Shown here one piece after another: positions 14,010 to 20,605 of a stretch of DNA of 20,605 bases. The stretch comes from Kiritimatiellia bacterium. Lineage in GTDB: Bacteria > Verrucomicrobiota > Kiritimatiellia > RFP12 > UBA1067. A program made the position numbers and the translations under genes. The DNA is taken from the NCBI GenBank assembly GCA_017405115.1, contig JAFRBA010000001.1, positions 1 through 20,605 of the forward strand, given 5' to 3'. Within the stretch, counting starts at the first letter, position 1, and every line of letters begins with the position of its first letter. The notes beneath the pieces were generated by a model. The model was not told the origin of the DNA. It did no database searches and saw nothing but the letters and a program-made list of their open reading frames with translations.

Positions 14010-16397
14010 ATGGGCTGCAGAGTCTTCGTGACGTTTCTCCCGCTCGCTTTCTTGTGCGTCGCGGCACTTTCTGCGGGCGCGGCGGAACTGCGGTTGGCGC
14101 CGGGGGAGCGCGTAGAAGGGAACGTCTACTATTACGACCTGCGCTGGGAGAAACGCGTATGGGGAGGCGACGGGAATGCGCTAGTGCGGACACACGAACT
14201 AGGCGGCGGACGACGCTTCACCGGAGGGCGCGTCGTGGTGTGGCCGGACAAATGGCAGAAGGGCGATGTGTCGGTCGAAGTGTCCGGCGACGGCAAGGGC
14301 TGGCATCTCGCCGGTCCAGCCGAGAAAGGCAAGTTCCTCGACACGGCCCTGCCCGCTGGCGCGTTTCCGTGCGACAGGCTGTTCGTTAGGTTCCGCGGCG
14401 AGAAAGGAGCTGCCTACGGACAGTACGGGTATTCCCTTGACCTCGATTTCGACGGGCCGTCGGCGTGGGCGACGTCGTCTACGAACGCATTCTACACCGC
14501 AACGTCCGGCACGTGGCTTGCGGACGGAATCTGGACAGTCGATTCGCTGAGAAAGGTGCCGCGATTCGGCGCATTGCCGCTGCGTGGTGCGCGCTCACAG
14601 AAGGTCGCGGTCGCGCTTGCGGCCAACGAAACCGAGGCCGTGCAGGTCGTCGTGTCGCCCGAGAGGGATGTCTCCGGAGTGCGCGTGGACATTTCCGTAG
14701 AAGGCGGTCTCGAGGCAGAGGCCCTGTTCGTGGACTGGCGGCGCGTCGTGAGGGCGACGGATGCGAGCGGAGCCACAGGATTCTGGCCAGATCCCATCCG
14801 CCCGCAGAAAGACTGCGGGCTTCACGTGCCGGGTGGGTCAAACCGCTCGTTCTGGATCAGGGTGAGGGCGCCAGCCGGCACGCGCAAGGGCATTTATCAC
14901 GGGGAGATTTCGGTCTCGGCCGCCGGCGAAGAGGCGCGGCGGTTTCCGCTTGAAGTCGAAGTGTTCGGATTCGAGCTTCCTGTAAAACCCACTTGTCTCA
15001 CCAGCTTCAATTGTGACGACTGGAAGCTCAGAAAGGCCCAATGCGACGTGGGGTCGTTCGCCGCCGCGCTCGACAGGCATCACATGATGCGCTTCGGCCA
15101 GTGCGTGCCATACAAATATGTCTTCGACGAACCGACGAAAAAGACATACCCCGAAGTGCGCGAGCTGTGCGAGAAGTCGAAGCGGGAGCATCCGGAGCTA
15201 AAGCGGATGGTGACGATCTACCCGTCGTGTCCGGATCTCGTCGGATACGTGGACATCTGGTGCACGCCGACGCACGACTATTCGCGCGCGGCGGCGGATG
15301 CGGCACGGGCGCGCGGAGAAGACGTGTGGTGGTACATCTGCTGCAAGCCCAAGGCGCCGTACGCGGGCATCTTCATCGACCATCCCGGAACGGAGATGCG
15401 GACATGGCTCTGGCAGACATGGCATGAGAGGGTCACCGGAGTCCTCGTGTGGCACACGCACTGGTGGAGCAATGCGCGCGGCGACAACGGCGACGGCACG
15501 TTGTTCTATCGCGGCGGCGACGGCAAGGCGGTCGACTCCTTCCGGGCGGAAGCGTTCCGCGACGGCGTCGAGGACTACGAGTACATGGCGCTTTTCACGA
15601 AGCTCTCCGGCTGGCGTTACGAGGTTCCGCAGGGCGTTTCGCGCACGATGACCGACTTCGACCGCACTGGCGCGGCTCTTCTGTCCGCCCGTGTGCGGCT
15701 TGCTCGCGAAATCGAACGCTTCGGAGGGACGCAGCATCCGAGACGGATACTGATCGCAGGCGATTCCCTTCTCGAACAGCGCGCGGAGGGCTCTCCCTAC
15801 GGCAGCTGGGGCCAGAACCTTGCGCCGTTTCTCGCTGATGGCGTCGAGATCGTCAACCACGCGAAAAGCGGGGCCAGCACGAAGTCGTTCATCGACAGCG
15901 GGCGATGGGACCGTCTCATGCGACGCGTCGGCAGAGGAGATGCGGTCATCGTCCAGTTCGGCCACAACGATGTCTCGAAAGATCCCGGACTGCATACGGA
16001 CATCGCGACATTCGGAAAGAACTTCGAGCGTTTTGCAGACGGCGTCCGTTCGCGCGGCGCAACGGCGGTCTTTGTCTCGCCGACGAGTTGCTACACATAC
16101 AACATGGACGGTCGGTTCGCGCAGAAGCCTTACATCGCAGAACGTGCACGGGTTATGAAGGAGGCCGCAGAGGCAAAGGGCGCATGGTTTGTCGACATGT
16201 CGGAGATGACAGAACGCGAACTCGCCGAGAAGGGCGCTGCGGACACGAGATGCTACTATCTCATGGACAAGAAGCCGAAGGCCGACTCGATGCACACGTC
16301 GCCGGAAGGCGCGAAGCGCTTCGCCAGGCTGTTTGCCGAGCGTGCCGCCGCAGCGGACTCGCCCCTTGCGAAGTTCTTCGACATGCGGAAATTTTGA
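14010..16397 (+). CDS. Exported GH123-like (DUF4091) protein fused to a CE12-like SGNH acetylesterase
   Basis: A 795-residue protein with a signal peptide (about 1-24). A beta-rich N-terminal region (25-150) resembles a carbohydrate-binding sandwich. Residues about 190-330 match the N-terminal sandwich of GH123/DUF4091 proteins (LAANETEAVQVVVSP, GIYHGEISVS, FELPVKP). The barrel region keeps Asp373-Glu374 in YVFDEP, the pair used by GH123 N-acetylgalactosaminidases, and the late EDYEYMALF (521-529), but HHMMRFGQC runs almost straight into YVFDEP, so a large piece of the barrel seems missing. Residues about 575-795 are an SGNH esterase like rhamnogalacturonan acetylesterase: GDS with Ser586, YGSWGQN, QFGHND (Asn653), and DSMHTSPEGA with Asp759 and His762. 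The esterase looks intact; glycosidase activity is doubtful. Likely substrates are acetylated pectic or amino-sugar glycans. Confidence 0.75.
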   Translation: MGCRVFVTFLPLAFLCVAALSAGAAELRLAPGERVEGNVYYYDLRWEKRVWGGDGNALVRTHELGGGRRFTGGRVVVWPDKWQKGDVSVEVSGDGKGWHLAGPAEKGKFLDTALPAGAFPCDRLFVRFRGEKGAAYGQYGYSLDLDFDGPSAWATSSTNAFYTATSGTWLADGIWTVDSLRKVPRFGALPLRGARSQKVAVALAANETEAVQVVVSPERDVSGVRVDISVEGGLEAEALFVDWRRVVRATDASGATGFWPDPIRPQKDCGLHVPGGSNRSFWIRVRAPAGTRKGIYHGEISVSAAGEEARRFPLEVEVFGFELPVKPTCLTSFNCDDWKLRKAQCDVGSFAAALDRHHMMRFGQCVPYKYVFDEPTKKTYPEVRELCEKSKREHPELKRMVTIYPSCPDLVGYVDIWCTPTHDYSRAAADAARARGEDVWWYICCKPKAPYAGIFIDHPGTEMRTWLWQTWHERVTGVLVWHTHWWSNARGDNGDGTLFYRGGDGKAVDSFRAEAFRDGVEDYEYMALFTKLSGWRYEVPQGVSRTMTDFDRTGAALLSARVRLAREIERFGGTQHPRRILIAGDSLLEQRAEGSPYGSWGQNLAPFLADGVEIVNHAKSGASTKSFIDSGRWDRLMRRVGRGDAVIVQFGHNDVSKDPGLHTDIATFGKNFERFADGVRSRGATAVFVSPTSCYTYNMDGRFAQKPYIAERARVMKEAAEAKGAWFVDMSEMTERELAEKGAADTRCYYLMDKKPKADSMHTSPEGAKRFARLFAERAAAADSPLAKFFDMRKF

Positions 16398-16403
16398 TAT
16401 AAT
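16398..16403 (+). promoter_or_regulatory. TATAAT -10 box before the GH2 gene
   Basis: A consensus TATAAT spans the stop codon of the preceding gene and ends nine bases before the ATG at 16413. The -35 is unclear (TTCTTC at 16374-16379 is 18 bases upstream). No Shine-Dalgarno is seen, so transcripts would have a leader of only a few bases. Confidence 0.45.
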
Positions 16404-16412
16404 GATAACAGA

Positions 16413-18545
16413 ATGAAAAGATACATAATTGGTGTCGCGGTGGCCTTCGCCGCGTTTGCGACGTTGGCCGAAGAGTTGCGCGACGGCTGGCGTTTCCGCC
16501 GCGATGGTGGAGAATGGAAGTGCGTCGAAGTGCCGCACGACGACGCCATCGAGCATGATTTCGATCCGTCGAAATACGATACGGGAATGGGTGCGCTGCC
16601 TTGCTTTGGCAAGGCCGAATACATGCGCGAGATCGACGTCGCGGCGGATGCTTGGCGGCGCCTGGCGGACGGTGAGGAGTCCTGGAGGCTGGAGTTCGAC
16701 GGCGTGATGTCCGGGGCTGTCGTCGAAGTGAACGGACGCAGGGCGGCGGAACGGACATGGGGCTACGCATCGTTCGTCGTGCCGCTCGACGGGTTCCTGA
16801 AGGAGGGCCGCAACATCGTGCGCGTGACGCTCGACGCGAAGGATGGATCGTCGCGCTGGTATGCGGGGTTCGGCATCTACCGGGAAGTACGGCTTGTGCG
16901 CGTTCCGGCAGACCACGTCGTGCCGGGGTCTGTGGCCATCTGGACGCCGGAGGTAACCACTACGGCGGCGACCGTCCGGGCGACGTGGGAGATGTCAAAG
17001 AGCGGCAAGAAGGAGAAGTCGTTCACCGTGTTCTCGCCGCGCCTATGGAGTCCGGAGGACCCGAATCTGTACGAGGTCGATCTTGACGGCGAGACTTTCA
17101 GGTACGGAATCCGCACGCTGCGCTTCGATTCCTCGGAGGGGTTCTTTCTCAACGGAAAACATCGGCAGATGCGCGGCGTCTGTCTGCACCACGACCTGGG
17201 CGTGTTCGGCGCGGCGTTCGAGCCGGAGGCTGCGCGTCGGCAGCTCTCGTTGTTGAAGGAGATGGGCTGCGACGCGATACGGACATCGCACAACTTCCCC
17301 GCGCCGGGATTGCTCGACCTCTGCGACGAGTTGGGCCTGATGGTCATGGACGAGGCCTTTGACGAATGGAAGACGCCGCAGGTGAAGCACGGCATGTCCG
17401 AGATCTGGGACGCGTGGCACGAACGCGAGATCGTGGATTTCGTGCGGCGCGACCGCAATCACCCGTGCGTTGTAATGTGGAGCGCCGGCAACGAGGTCGG
17501 CGAAGACAGCCCCGACCTGGTGCGACTTGGGGTGTCGATAGGCAAGGAGCTTACAGCGCTCGTTCATGCGAACGATCCGCAGGGGCGGCCGGTGACGGTT
17601 GCGCACTGGAAACCGCATACGATTGAAAACGGGATTGCGGACGCGACGGATGTCTTCGGCGCGAACTACCTCAACGACCGGTATGCGGAGTTCCGTGGGC
17701 GGCAGGGGATCGTGGGAACGGAGACGTGTTCGACTGTGTCTTCGCGCGGCGTCTATGCGTTTCCAATCGACTGCAAACATGCTGTTACCAACCAAGTGCC
17801 GTCGTGGGATCTCTGTCCCATGCACCAGAACGACTGCATCCCCGATGTTGAATTCGCCGCGCAGGCGGCCAATCCAAATGTGTTCGGCGATTTCGTCTGG
17901 ACTGGGTTCGACTACCTCGGCGAACCAGACCCATGGCGCGGCTCAGCGCGGAGTTCATACTTTGGCATATTCGACCTCTGCGGGTTCCCGAAGGACAGGT
18001 ACTGGCTGTACAAGTCGGCGTGGCGGCCAGAGGAGCCGACGGCGCACATCGTGCCGCACTGGAACTGGAAGGCGGGGCAGCTGGTGCCCGTGCATGTCTA
18101 TACGTCCGGCGACGAGGCGGAGCTGTTTGTGAACGGCGTCTCGCGCGGAAAGAGACGTCGGCGCGAGCAGTGGCACGGTGGCATCGGGCGCATCCGCTGG
18201 GAGGGCGTGGCGTTCGAGCCGGGGGAGATAAAGGTGCGCACGTGGAAGAAGGGTCGGCTGTGGGCCGAGAGCAGCTGTGTCACCGCAGGGGCGTTCCACC
18301 ATCTGGAGTATGAAGATGCGCGCTGGGGCATGCGATATCTTTTCCGCACGGTCCGGGCAGTAGATGCTGCGGGCGTTGTCGTGCCGGATGCGGCGGTCGA
18401 GGTAATCCCTCCGCCCGTCGCTGGCTACGAGGTGTTTGGAACGTGCAACGGCGATGCCGCGGACCTCAGTTCGTTACGTAGCAAAACAGTCCGCACTTTT
18501 TCGGGCATGGCTCTCGTAGTGTACCGGCGAAAAGAGCCGCGATGA
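16413..18545 (+). CDS. Exported glycoside hydrolase family 2 enzyme (beta-galactosidase-like)
   Basis: A 710-residue protein with a signal peptide (MKRYIIGVAVAFAAFATLA). The N-terminal sugar-binding sandwich (about 22-170) has LRDGWRFRRDG, VEVPHD, GVMSGAVVEVNG and the RWYAGFGIYREVRL signature. The second, immunoglobulin-like domain is short (about 50 residues rather than roughly 100). The TIM barrel begins near 245 with FFLNGKHRQMRGVCLHHD. The acid/base is Glu361 in SAGNEVGE and the probable nucleophile is Glu437 in GTETCS. FVWTGFDYLGEP and a C-terminal sandwich region (ELFVNGVSRGK) follow. Retaining GH2 enzymes include beta-galactosidases, beta-glucuronidases and beta-mannosidases; the layout is most like beta-galactosidases, but substrate is not certain. 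It closes the glycan block begun at 11983. Confidence 0.88.
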   Translation: MKRYIIGVAVAFAAFATLAEELRDGWRFRRDGGEWKCVEVPHDDAIEHDFDPSKYDTGMGALPCFGKAEYMREIDVAADAWRRLADGEESWRLEFDGVMSGAVVEVNGRRAAERTWGYASFVVPLDGFLKEGRNIVRVTLDAKDGSSRWYAGFGIYREVRLVRVPADHVVPGSVAIWTPEVTTTAATVRATWEMSKSGKKEKSFTVFSPRLWSPEDPNLYEVDLDGETFRYGIRTLRFDSSEGFFLNGKHRQMRGVCLHHDLGVFGAAFEPEAARRQLSLLKEMGCDAIRTSHNFPAPGLLDLCDELGLMVMDEAFDEWKTPQVKHGMSEIWDAWHEREIVDFVRRDRNHPCVVMWSAGNEVGEDSPDLVRLGVSIGKELTALVHANDPQGRPVTVAHWKPHTIENGIADATDVFGANYLNDRYAEFRGRQGIVGTETCSTVSSRGVYAFPIDCKHAVTNQVPSWDLCPMHQNDCIPDVEFAAQAANPNVFGDFVWTGFDYLGEPDPWRGSARSSYFGIFDLCGFPKDRYWLYKSAWRPEEPTAHIVPHWNWKAGQLVPVHVYTSGDEAELFVNGVSRGKRRRREQWHGGIGRIRWEGVAFEPGEIKVRTWKKGRLWAESSCVTAGAFHHLEYEDARWGMRYLFRTVRAVDAAGVVVPDAAVEVIPPPVAGYEVFGTCNGDAADLSSLRSKTVRTFSGMALVVYRRKEPR

Positions 18546-18622
18546 GCATGCTTGTCGCCACCCAAGATGTCCGAGTTGCCGAATTGCTCGCATCGCCTTG
18601 CGGTTTTTCAGTCGCGGCCCCC

Positions 18623-18652
18623 TTGACGCGCTGGGCGGTTTTTTTATATACT
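18623..18652 (+). promoter_or_regulatory. Sigma70-type promoter of the rplU-rpmA operon
   Basis: TTGACG (18623-18628) and TATACT (18647-18652) are separated by 18 bases. The spacer contains GGGCGG followed by seven T residues (18639-18645). With GCCC upstream this may also act as a weak terminator for the GH2 gene, so the two signals would overlap. Confidence 0.65.
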
Positions 18653-18671
18653 ACACACTCCTCAGTCTTTC

Positions 18672-18689
18672 GTGGGGAAGGTTCCCCAC
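18672..18689 (+). promoter_or_regulatory. Leader hairpin upstream of rplU
   Basis: GTGGGGAA and TTCCCCAC form an 8-bp perfect stem around GG, about 13 bases after the expected transcription start and 33 bases before the rplU ATG. Ribosomal protein operons are often controlled through leader structures bound by one of their own products; that role is inference here. Confidence 0.4.
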
Positions 18690-18722
18690 AAGGAAGGCGA
18701 GGCGAAACTAAGGAAAGAAAAC

Positions 18723-19037
18723 ATGGAAGCATACGCTGTTCTCGAAACCGGCGGCAAGCAGGTGCTTGTCAAGGTCGGTGACAAGATCGAGATTGAAAAG
18801 CTCTCGGTCGAGGCGGGGCAGGACGCCGTGCTGGAAACCGTCTGCGCGGTTTCTGACGGAACCACCCTGAAGGTCGGAAAGCCCTACGTCGAAGGCGCGA
18901 AGGTCACGCTCGCCGTCGACGGCGTCAAGCGCGGCAAGAAAGTCCTCAACTTCAAGATGAAGCGCCGGAAAGGCGCGCGCCGCCTCGTCGGCCATCGCCA
19001 GTCTCTGACGGTCGCCACCGTCAAGGCAATCGCCTGA
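18723..19037 (+). CDS. rplU: 50S ribosomal protein L21
   Basis: A 104-residue ribosomal protein of normal length. It begins [20 protein letters not shown], the usual L21 start (YAVIETGGKQY.V..GD). The middle [17 protein letters not shown] and the end [23 protein letters not shown] are diagnostic: the KxRRRKxYRxxxGHRQ block binds 23S rRNA. L21 sits on the outer face of the large subunit. The ATG at 18723 is preceded by AAGGAAAG. rpmA follows after 13 bases, the standard L21-L27 order. Confidence 0.96.
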   Translation: MEAYAVLETGGKQVLVKVGDKIEIEKLSVEAGQDAVLETVCAVSDGTTLKVGKPYVEGAKVTLAVDGVKRGKKVLNFKMKRRKGARRLVGHRQSLTVATVKAIA

Positions 19038-19050
19038 AAGGAGGAATGAC

Positions 19051-19287
19051 ATGGCAAGTTCTGCATCTGCGCGCAACGGCCGCGACTCCAACCCGAAGTA
19101 CCTCGGCGTCAAGGCGTACGACGGCCAGTTCCTCAAGGCGGGCTCCATCATCGTCCGCCAGCGCGGTACGAAGATCCACCCCGGCAAGAACGTCGGCCTC
19201 GGGCGCGACTTCACCCTCTTCGCCCTCAAGGACGGCAAGGTGAAGTTCGTTAAGGACGGCAAGTTCGTCACGATCGTCGAGGGCTGA
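19051..19287 (+). CDS. rpmA: 50S ribosomal protein L27 with shortened N-terminal tail
   Basis: A 78-residue ribosomal protein. [38 protein letters not shown] and the following [19 protein letters not shown] are clear L27. In most bacteria the protein begins with a basic tail (MAHKKGGGS or similar) that reaches the peptidyl-transferase centre. Here it begins [13 protein letters not shown], lacking the His-Lys-Lys-Gly-Gly stretch and about five to seven residues. AAAGGAGG just before the ATG (near 19037-19044) supports this start, and the rplU stop codon leaves no room for a longer form in the same transcript arrangement. Confidence 0.94.
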   Translation: MASSASARNGRDSNPKYLGVKAYDGQFLKAGSIIVRQRGTKIHPGKNVGLGRDFTLFALKDGKVKFVKDGKFVTIVEG

Positions 19288-19360
19288 CGTCCCCGTCGAA
19301 TCGTGGTTCATGCGCCCGGTTCGCCCATTGCGTGGCGGGCCGGGCGAAAGTCTTGTGAGC

Positions 19361-20065
19361 ATGGAGAGGTCCAAGTCGGGCGGCGCTGCGGCGATAACGC
19401 TTTTCGCCGGCCACTACGGCAGCGGCAAGACCAACATTGCGCTCAACTACGCCCGCAGGTTGAGGCGCGGCGGCGACGAGGTCGTCGTGGCCGACCTCGA
19501 CATAGTGAACCCCTACTTCCGCACCAAGGATTCCGCGGAGGCCCTCGCGCGAGAGAGCATCGGGCTCGTCGTCTCCGACTACGCGAACAGCAACGTCGAC
19601 TTCCCCGCGCTGCCCAAGGAGATATACGCGCTCGTCGCGCCGCAGGCGGACGGCGGGAAGGGCGCGCGCGTCGTCATCGACGTCGGCGGCGACGACCGCG
19701 GCGCGCTCGCCCTCGGCCGATACGTCGACGACATACGCGCCGGCGGCGACTATGAGATGCTCGCCGTCTTGAACGCCAGCAGGCCGCTCACCCGCACGCC
19801 GCAGGATGCCGTCGGGGTGCTGCGCGAGATCGAGGCCGCCTGCAGGCTGCCGTTCACCGGCCTCGTGAACAACACCAACCTCGGTCCGCAGACGACTCCG
19901 GATGTCGTGCTGGCGTCCCTTCCGTACGCGGACGCCGTGTCTGCTGCGACGGGTCTCCCGATCAGGTTCACTTCGGTCGCCGCGCCGCTGGCTGCCGCGC
20001 TGGAGGGCAAGGTGGAGAACCTTCTGCCGCTCGACCTCCAGCATCTCTACTACATGATGGACTGA
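19361..20065 (+). CDS. P-loop ATPase of the MinD/ParA/CobQ-like class
   Basis: A 234-residue protein from the ATG at 19361; starts at GTG 19355 or ATG 19310 are also possible and none has a good ribosome-binding site. FAGHYGSGKTNIALNYA (residues about 15-31) is a Walker A motif with Lys23. VVVADLDIVNPYFRTKDS is the second conserved block, with Asp residues placed as in deviant-Walker SIMIBI ATPases, and VVIDVGGDDRGALALGRY is the Walker B region. NNTNLG matches the late nucleotide-contact block. Proteins with this signature are widespread in anaerobes and often sit near 2-oxoacid:ferredoxin oxidoreductase genes, but their function is not established. It follows rpmA closely and may share its promoter. 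Confidence 0.72.
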   Translation: MERSKSGGAAAITLFAGHYGSGKTNIALNYARRLRRGGDEVVVADLDIVNPYFRTKDSAEALARESIGLVVSDYANSNVDFPALPKEIYALVAPQADGGKGARVVIDVGGDDRGALALGRYVDDIRAGGDYEMLAVLNASRPLTRTPQDAVGVLREIEAACRLPFTGLVNNTNLGPQTTPDVVLASLPYADAVSAATGLPIRFTSVAAPLAAALEGKVENLLPLDLQHLYYMMD

Positions 20066-20103
20066 CGGACCATCTGTGGAGAATTGTGGCTAAACGCCGC
20101 GAA

Positions 20104-20119
20104 AGCGAAGATTTTCGCT
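20104..20119 (+). terminator. Possible weak transcription terminator hairpin
   Basis: AGCGAA (20104-20109) pairs with TTCGCT (20114-20119) around a four-base loop, 38 bases after the ATPase stop codon. It is followed by CCGTTTC rather than a clean T-run, so termination is only possible. Confidence 0.25.
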
Positions 20120-20129
20120 CCGTTTCACG

Positions 20130-20301
20130 CCCCGCTTCGCGGGGACTGTCCCCGCAAGATACGGCGACAAAACGCGGGGACAGCCCCCTCCTCGTTTCTC
20201 ATTTCAACTGGGGACAGCCCCTCCAGGGTGCTAATCGTACGGAAATAATTCTCTCCCAAAGTTGTGGTATTATGCTCACGTCCCGCGGGGAATGTCCCCG
20301 C
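20130..20301. repeat. Cluster of REP-like GGGGAC...CCCC palindromes
   Basis: Four related palindromes lie between the ATPase gene and the RAYT remnant: GCGGGGACTGTCCCCGC (20139-20155, perfect around a central T), GGGGACAGCCCC (20176-20187), the same again (20210-20221), and GCGGGG-AATGT-CCCCGC (20285-20301). An extra hairpin, CCCCGC-TTC-GCGGGG (20130-20144), overlaps the first. REP elements are short palindromes scattered in bacterial genomes and mobilised by RAYT transposases, and one lies directly downstream. Confidence 0.75.
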
Positions 20302-20338
20302 CGGGCGAACACAACCACAAGCGAAAGGAGAGGGCCAG

Positions 20339-20605
20339 ATGGCAAGGACAAGGAGGATCAAGTTCACGGACCGCGACGCGCTGCACCACGTCACCTCGCG
20401 GGTGTCCGGCGGTTCAGGAGCACTCTCATAGGCGAGGCGGAGGACCTCCGCCGCTGCGCGGCGTACGTGGAACTGAACCCTGTGAGGGCTGGGCTCGCGA
20501 AGCGCGCTGAGGGCTACGCCTGGAATACCGTGGGGGCGGCCAGGCGCGGCAGCGCGTTCGCGCTCCGCTGCCGGGAGTGGCTTCTCTCCGTCCTGGGCCT
20601 CTCAA
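20339..20605 (+). pseudogene. Internally deleted RAYT (REP-associated tyrosine transposase) remnant, runs off the window
   Basis: AAAGGAG (20324-20330) and the ATG at 20339 begin MARTRRIKFTDRDALHHVTSRV, the typical RAYT/Y1 transposase N-terminus, but this frame stops at 20429-20431. A second frame carries the C-terminal part: FRSTLIGEAEDLRRCAAYVELNPVRAG and LAKRAEGYAWNTVGAA, which match the RAYT block around YIxLNPVRAGL and the following YxWSS. The middle, which in intact proteins holds the HUH histidines and the catalytic Tyr, is missing, and the join near 20400-20415 shifts the frame. The gene is therefore dead. A TATTAT with an upstream TGG (20265-20273) may be its old promoter. The C-terminal frame is still open at the window edge. 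Confidence 0.82.

Noticed and set aside
12610..14193. Open frame of 527 codons on the - strand
   Set aside because: Antisense of the discoidin/PATR gene, which has a promoter, a signal peptide and matching repeats on the + strand.
15198..16916. Open frame of 572 codons on the - strand
   Set aside because: Antisense across two real genes and their junction; no family motif and no promoter or ribosome-binding site.
1..20605. CRISPR array, tRNA or rRNA genes
   Set aside because: No regularly spaced repeats and no cloverleaf-type or conserved rRNA sequence were seen on reading through both strands, though a covariance-model scan was not possible.

Overview
The window is about 20.6 kb of GC-rich bacterial DNA in which every recognisable gene lies on the + strand. 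The gene content resembles the Kiritimatiellota/Lentisphaerae side of the PVC superphylum, and probably an anaerobic polysaccharide degrader. The clues are exported Gfo/Idh/MocA and FAD oxidoreductases, DUF1080 proteins, a discoidin/autotransporter-repeat surface protein, GH2 and GH123-like enzymes, and the activating protein of the anaerobic ribonucleotide reductase. The taxonomic placement is inference from gene content and was not computed.

Layout. Positions 2-2133 hold the 3' part of a PrsW-type membrane protease gene, a Vsr mismatch endonuclease, and a zinc-ribbon protein with a rhomboid-like membrane domain that seems to lack the catalytic residues. A LysM lipoprotein (2221-2733) follows. 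Positions 2779-7157 form a compact run of four exported proteins: FAD oxidoreductase, DUF1080 lipoprotein, Gfo/Idh/MocA oxidoreductase and SGNH-hydrolase lipoprotein. DUF1080 is the 3-keto-disaccharide hydrolase family, so this run looks like an oxidise-then-eliminate route for breaking glycosidic bonds. A 490-bp non-coding gap (7158-7645) holds two large imperfect palindromes.

Positions 7646-11899 encode NrdG, an unusual 880-residue exported protein joining a CE7-type esterase, a second DUF1080 domain and an endonuclease/exonuclease/phosphatase domain, and then a GntR-type regulator with a sugar-sensor-like C-terminus. Positions 11983-18545 encode a discoidin/PATR surface protein, a GH123-like protein fused to a CE12-like esterase, and a GH2 glycosidase. 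Together these suggest a locus for a decorated (acetylated, possibly phosphorylated) glycan. The substrate is not determinable from the sequence.

Positions 18546-20065 return to housekeeping genes: a good sigma70-type promoter with a leader hairpin, rplU, rpmA (with an unusually short N-terminal tail) and a P-loop ATPase. The window ends in REP-like GGGGAC...CCCC palindromes next to a deleted RAYT (REP-associated tyrosine transposase) remnant that runs off the edge.

The main candidates for something new are the three-domain CE7-DUF1080-EEP protein with its duplicated DUF1080 partner, the promoters placed so close to start codons that the transcripts should be leaderless, the palindrome-filled gap, and the pseudo-rhomboid zinc-ribbon protein.
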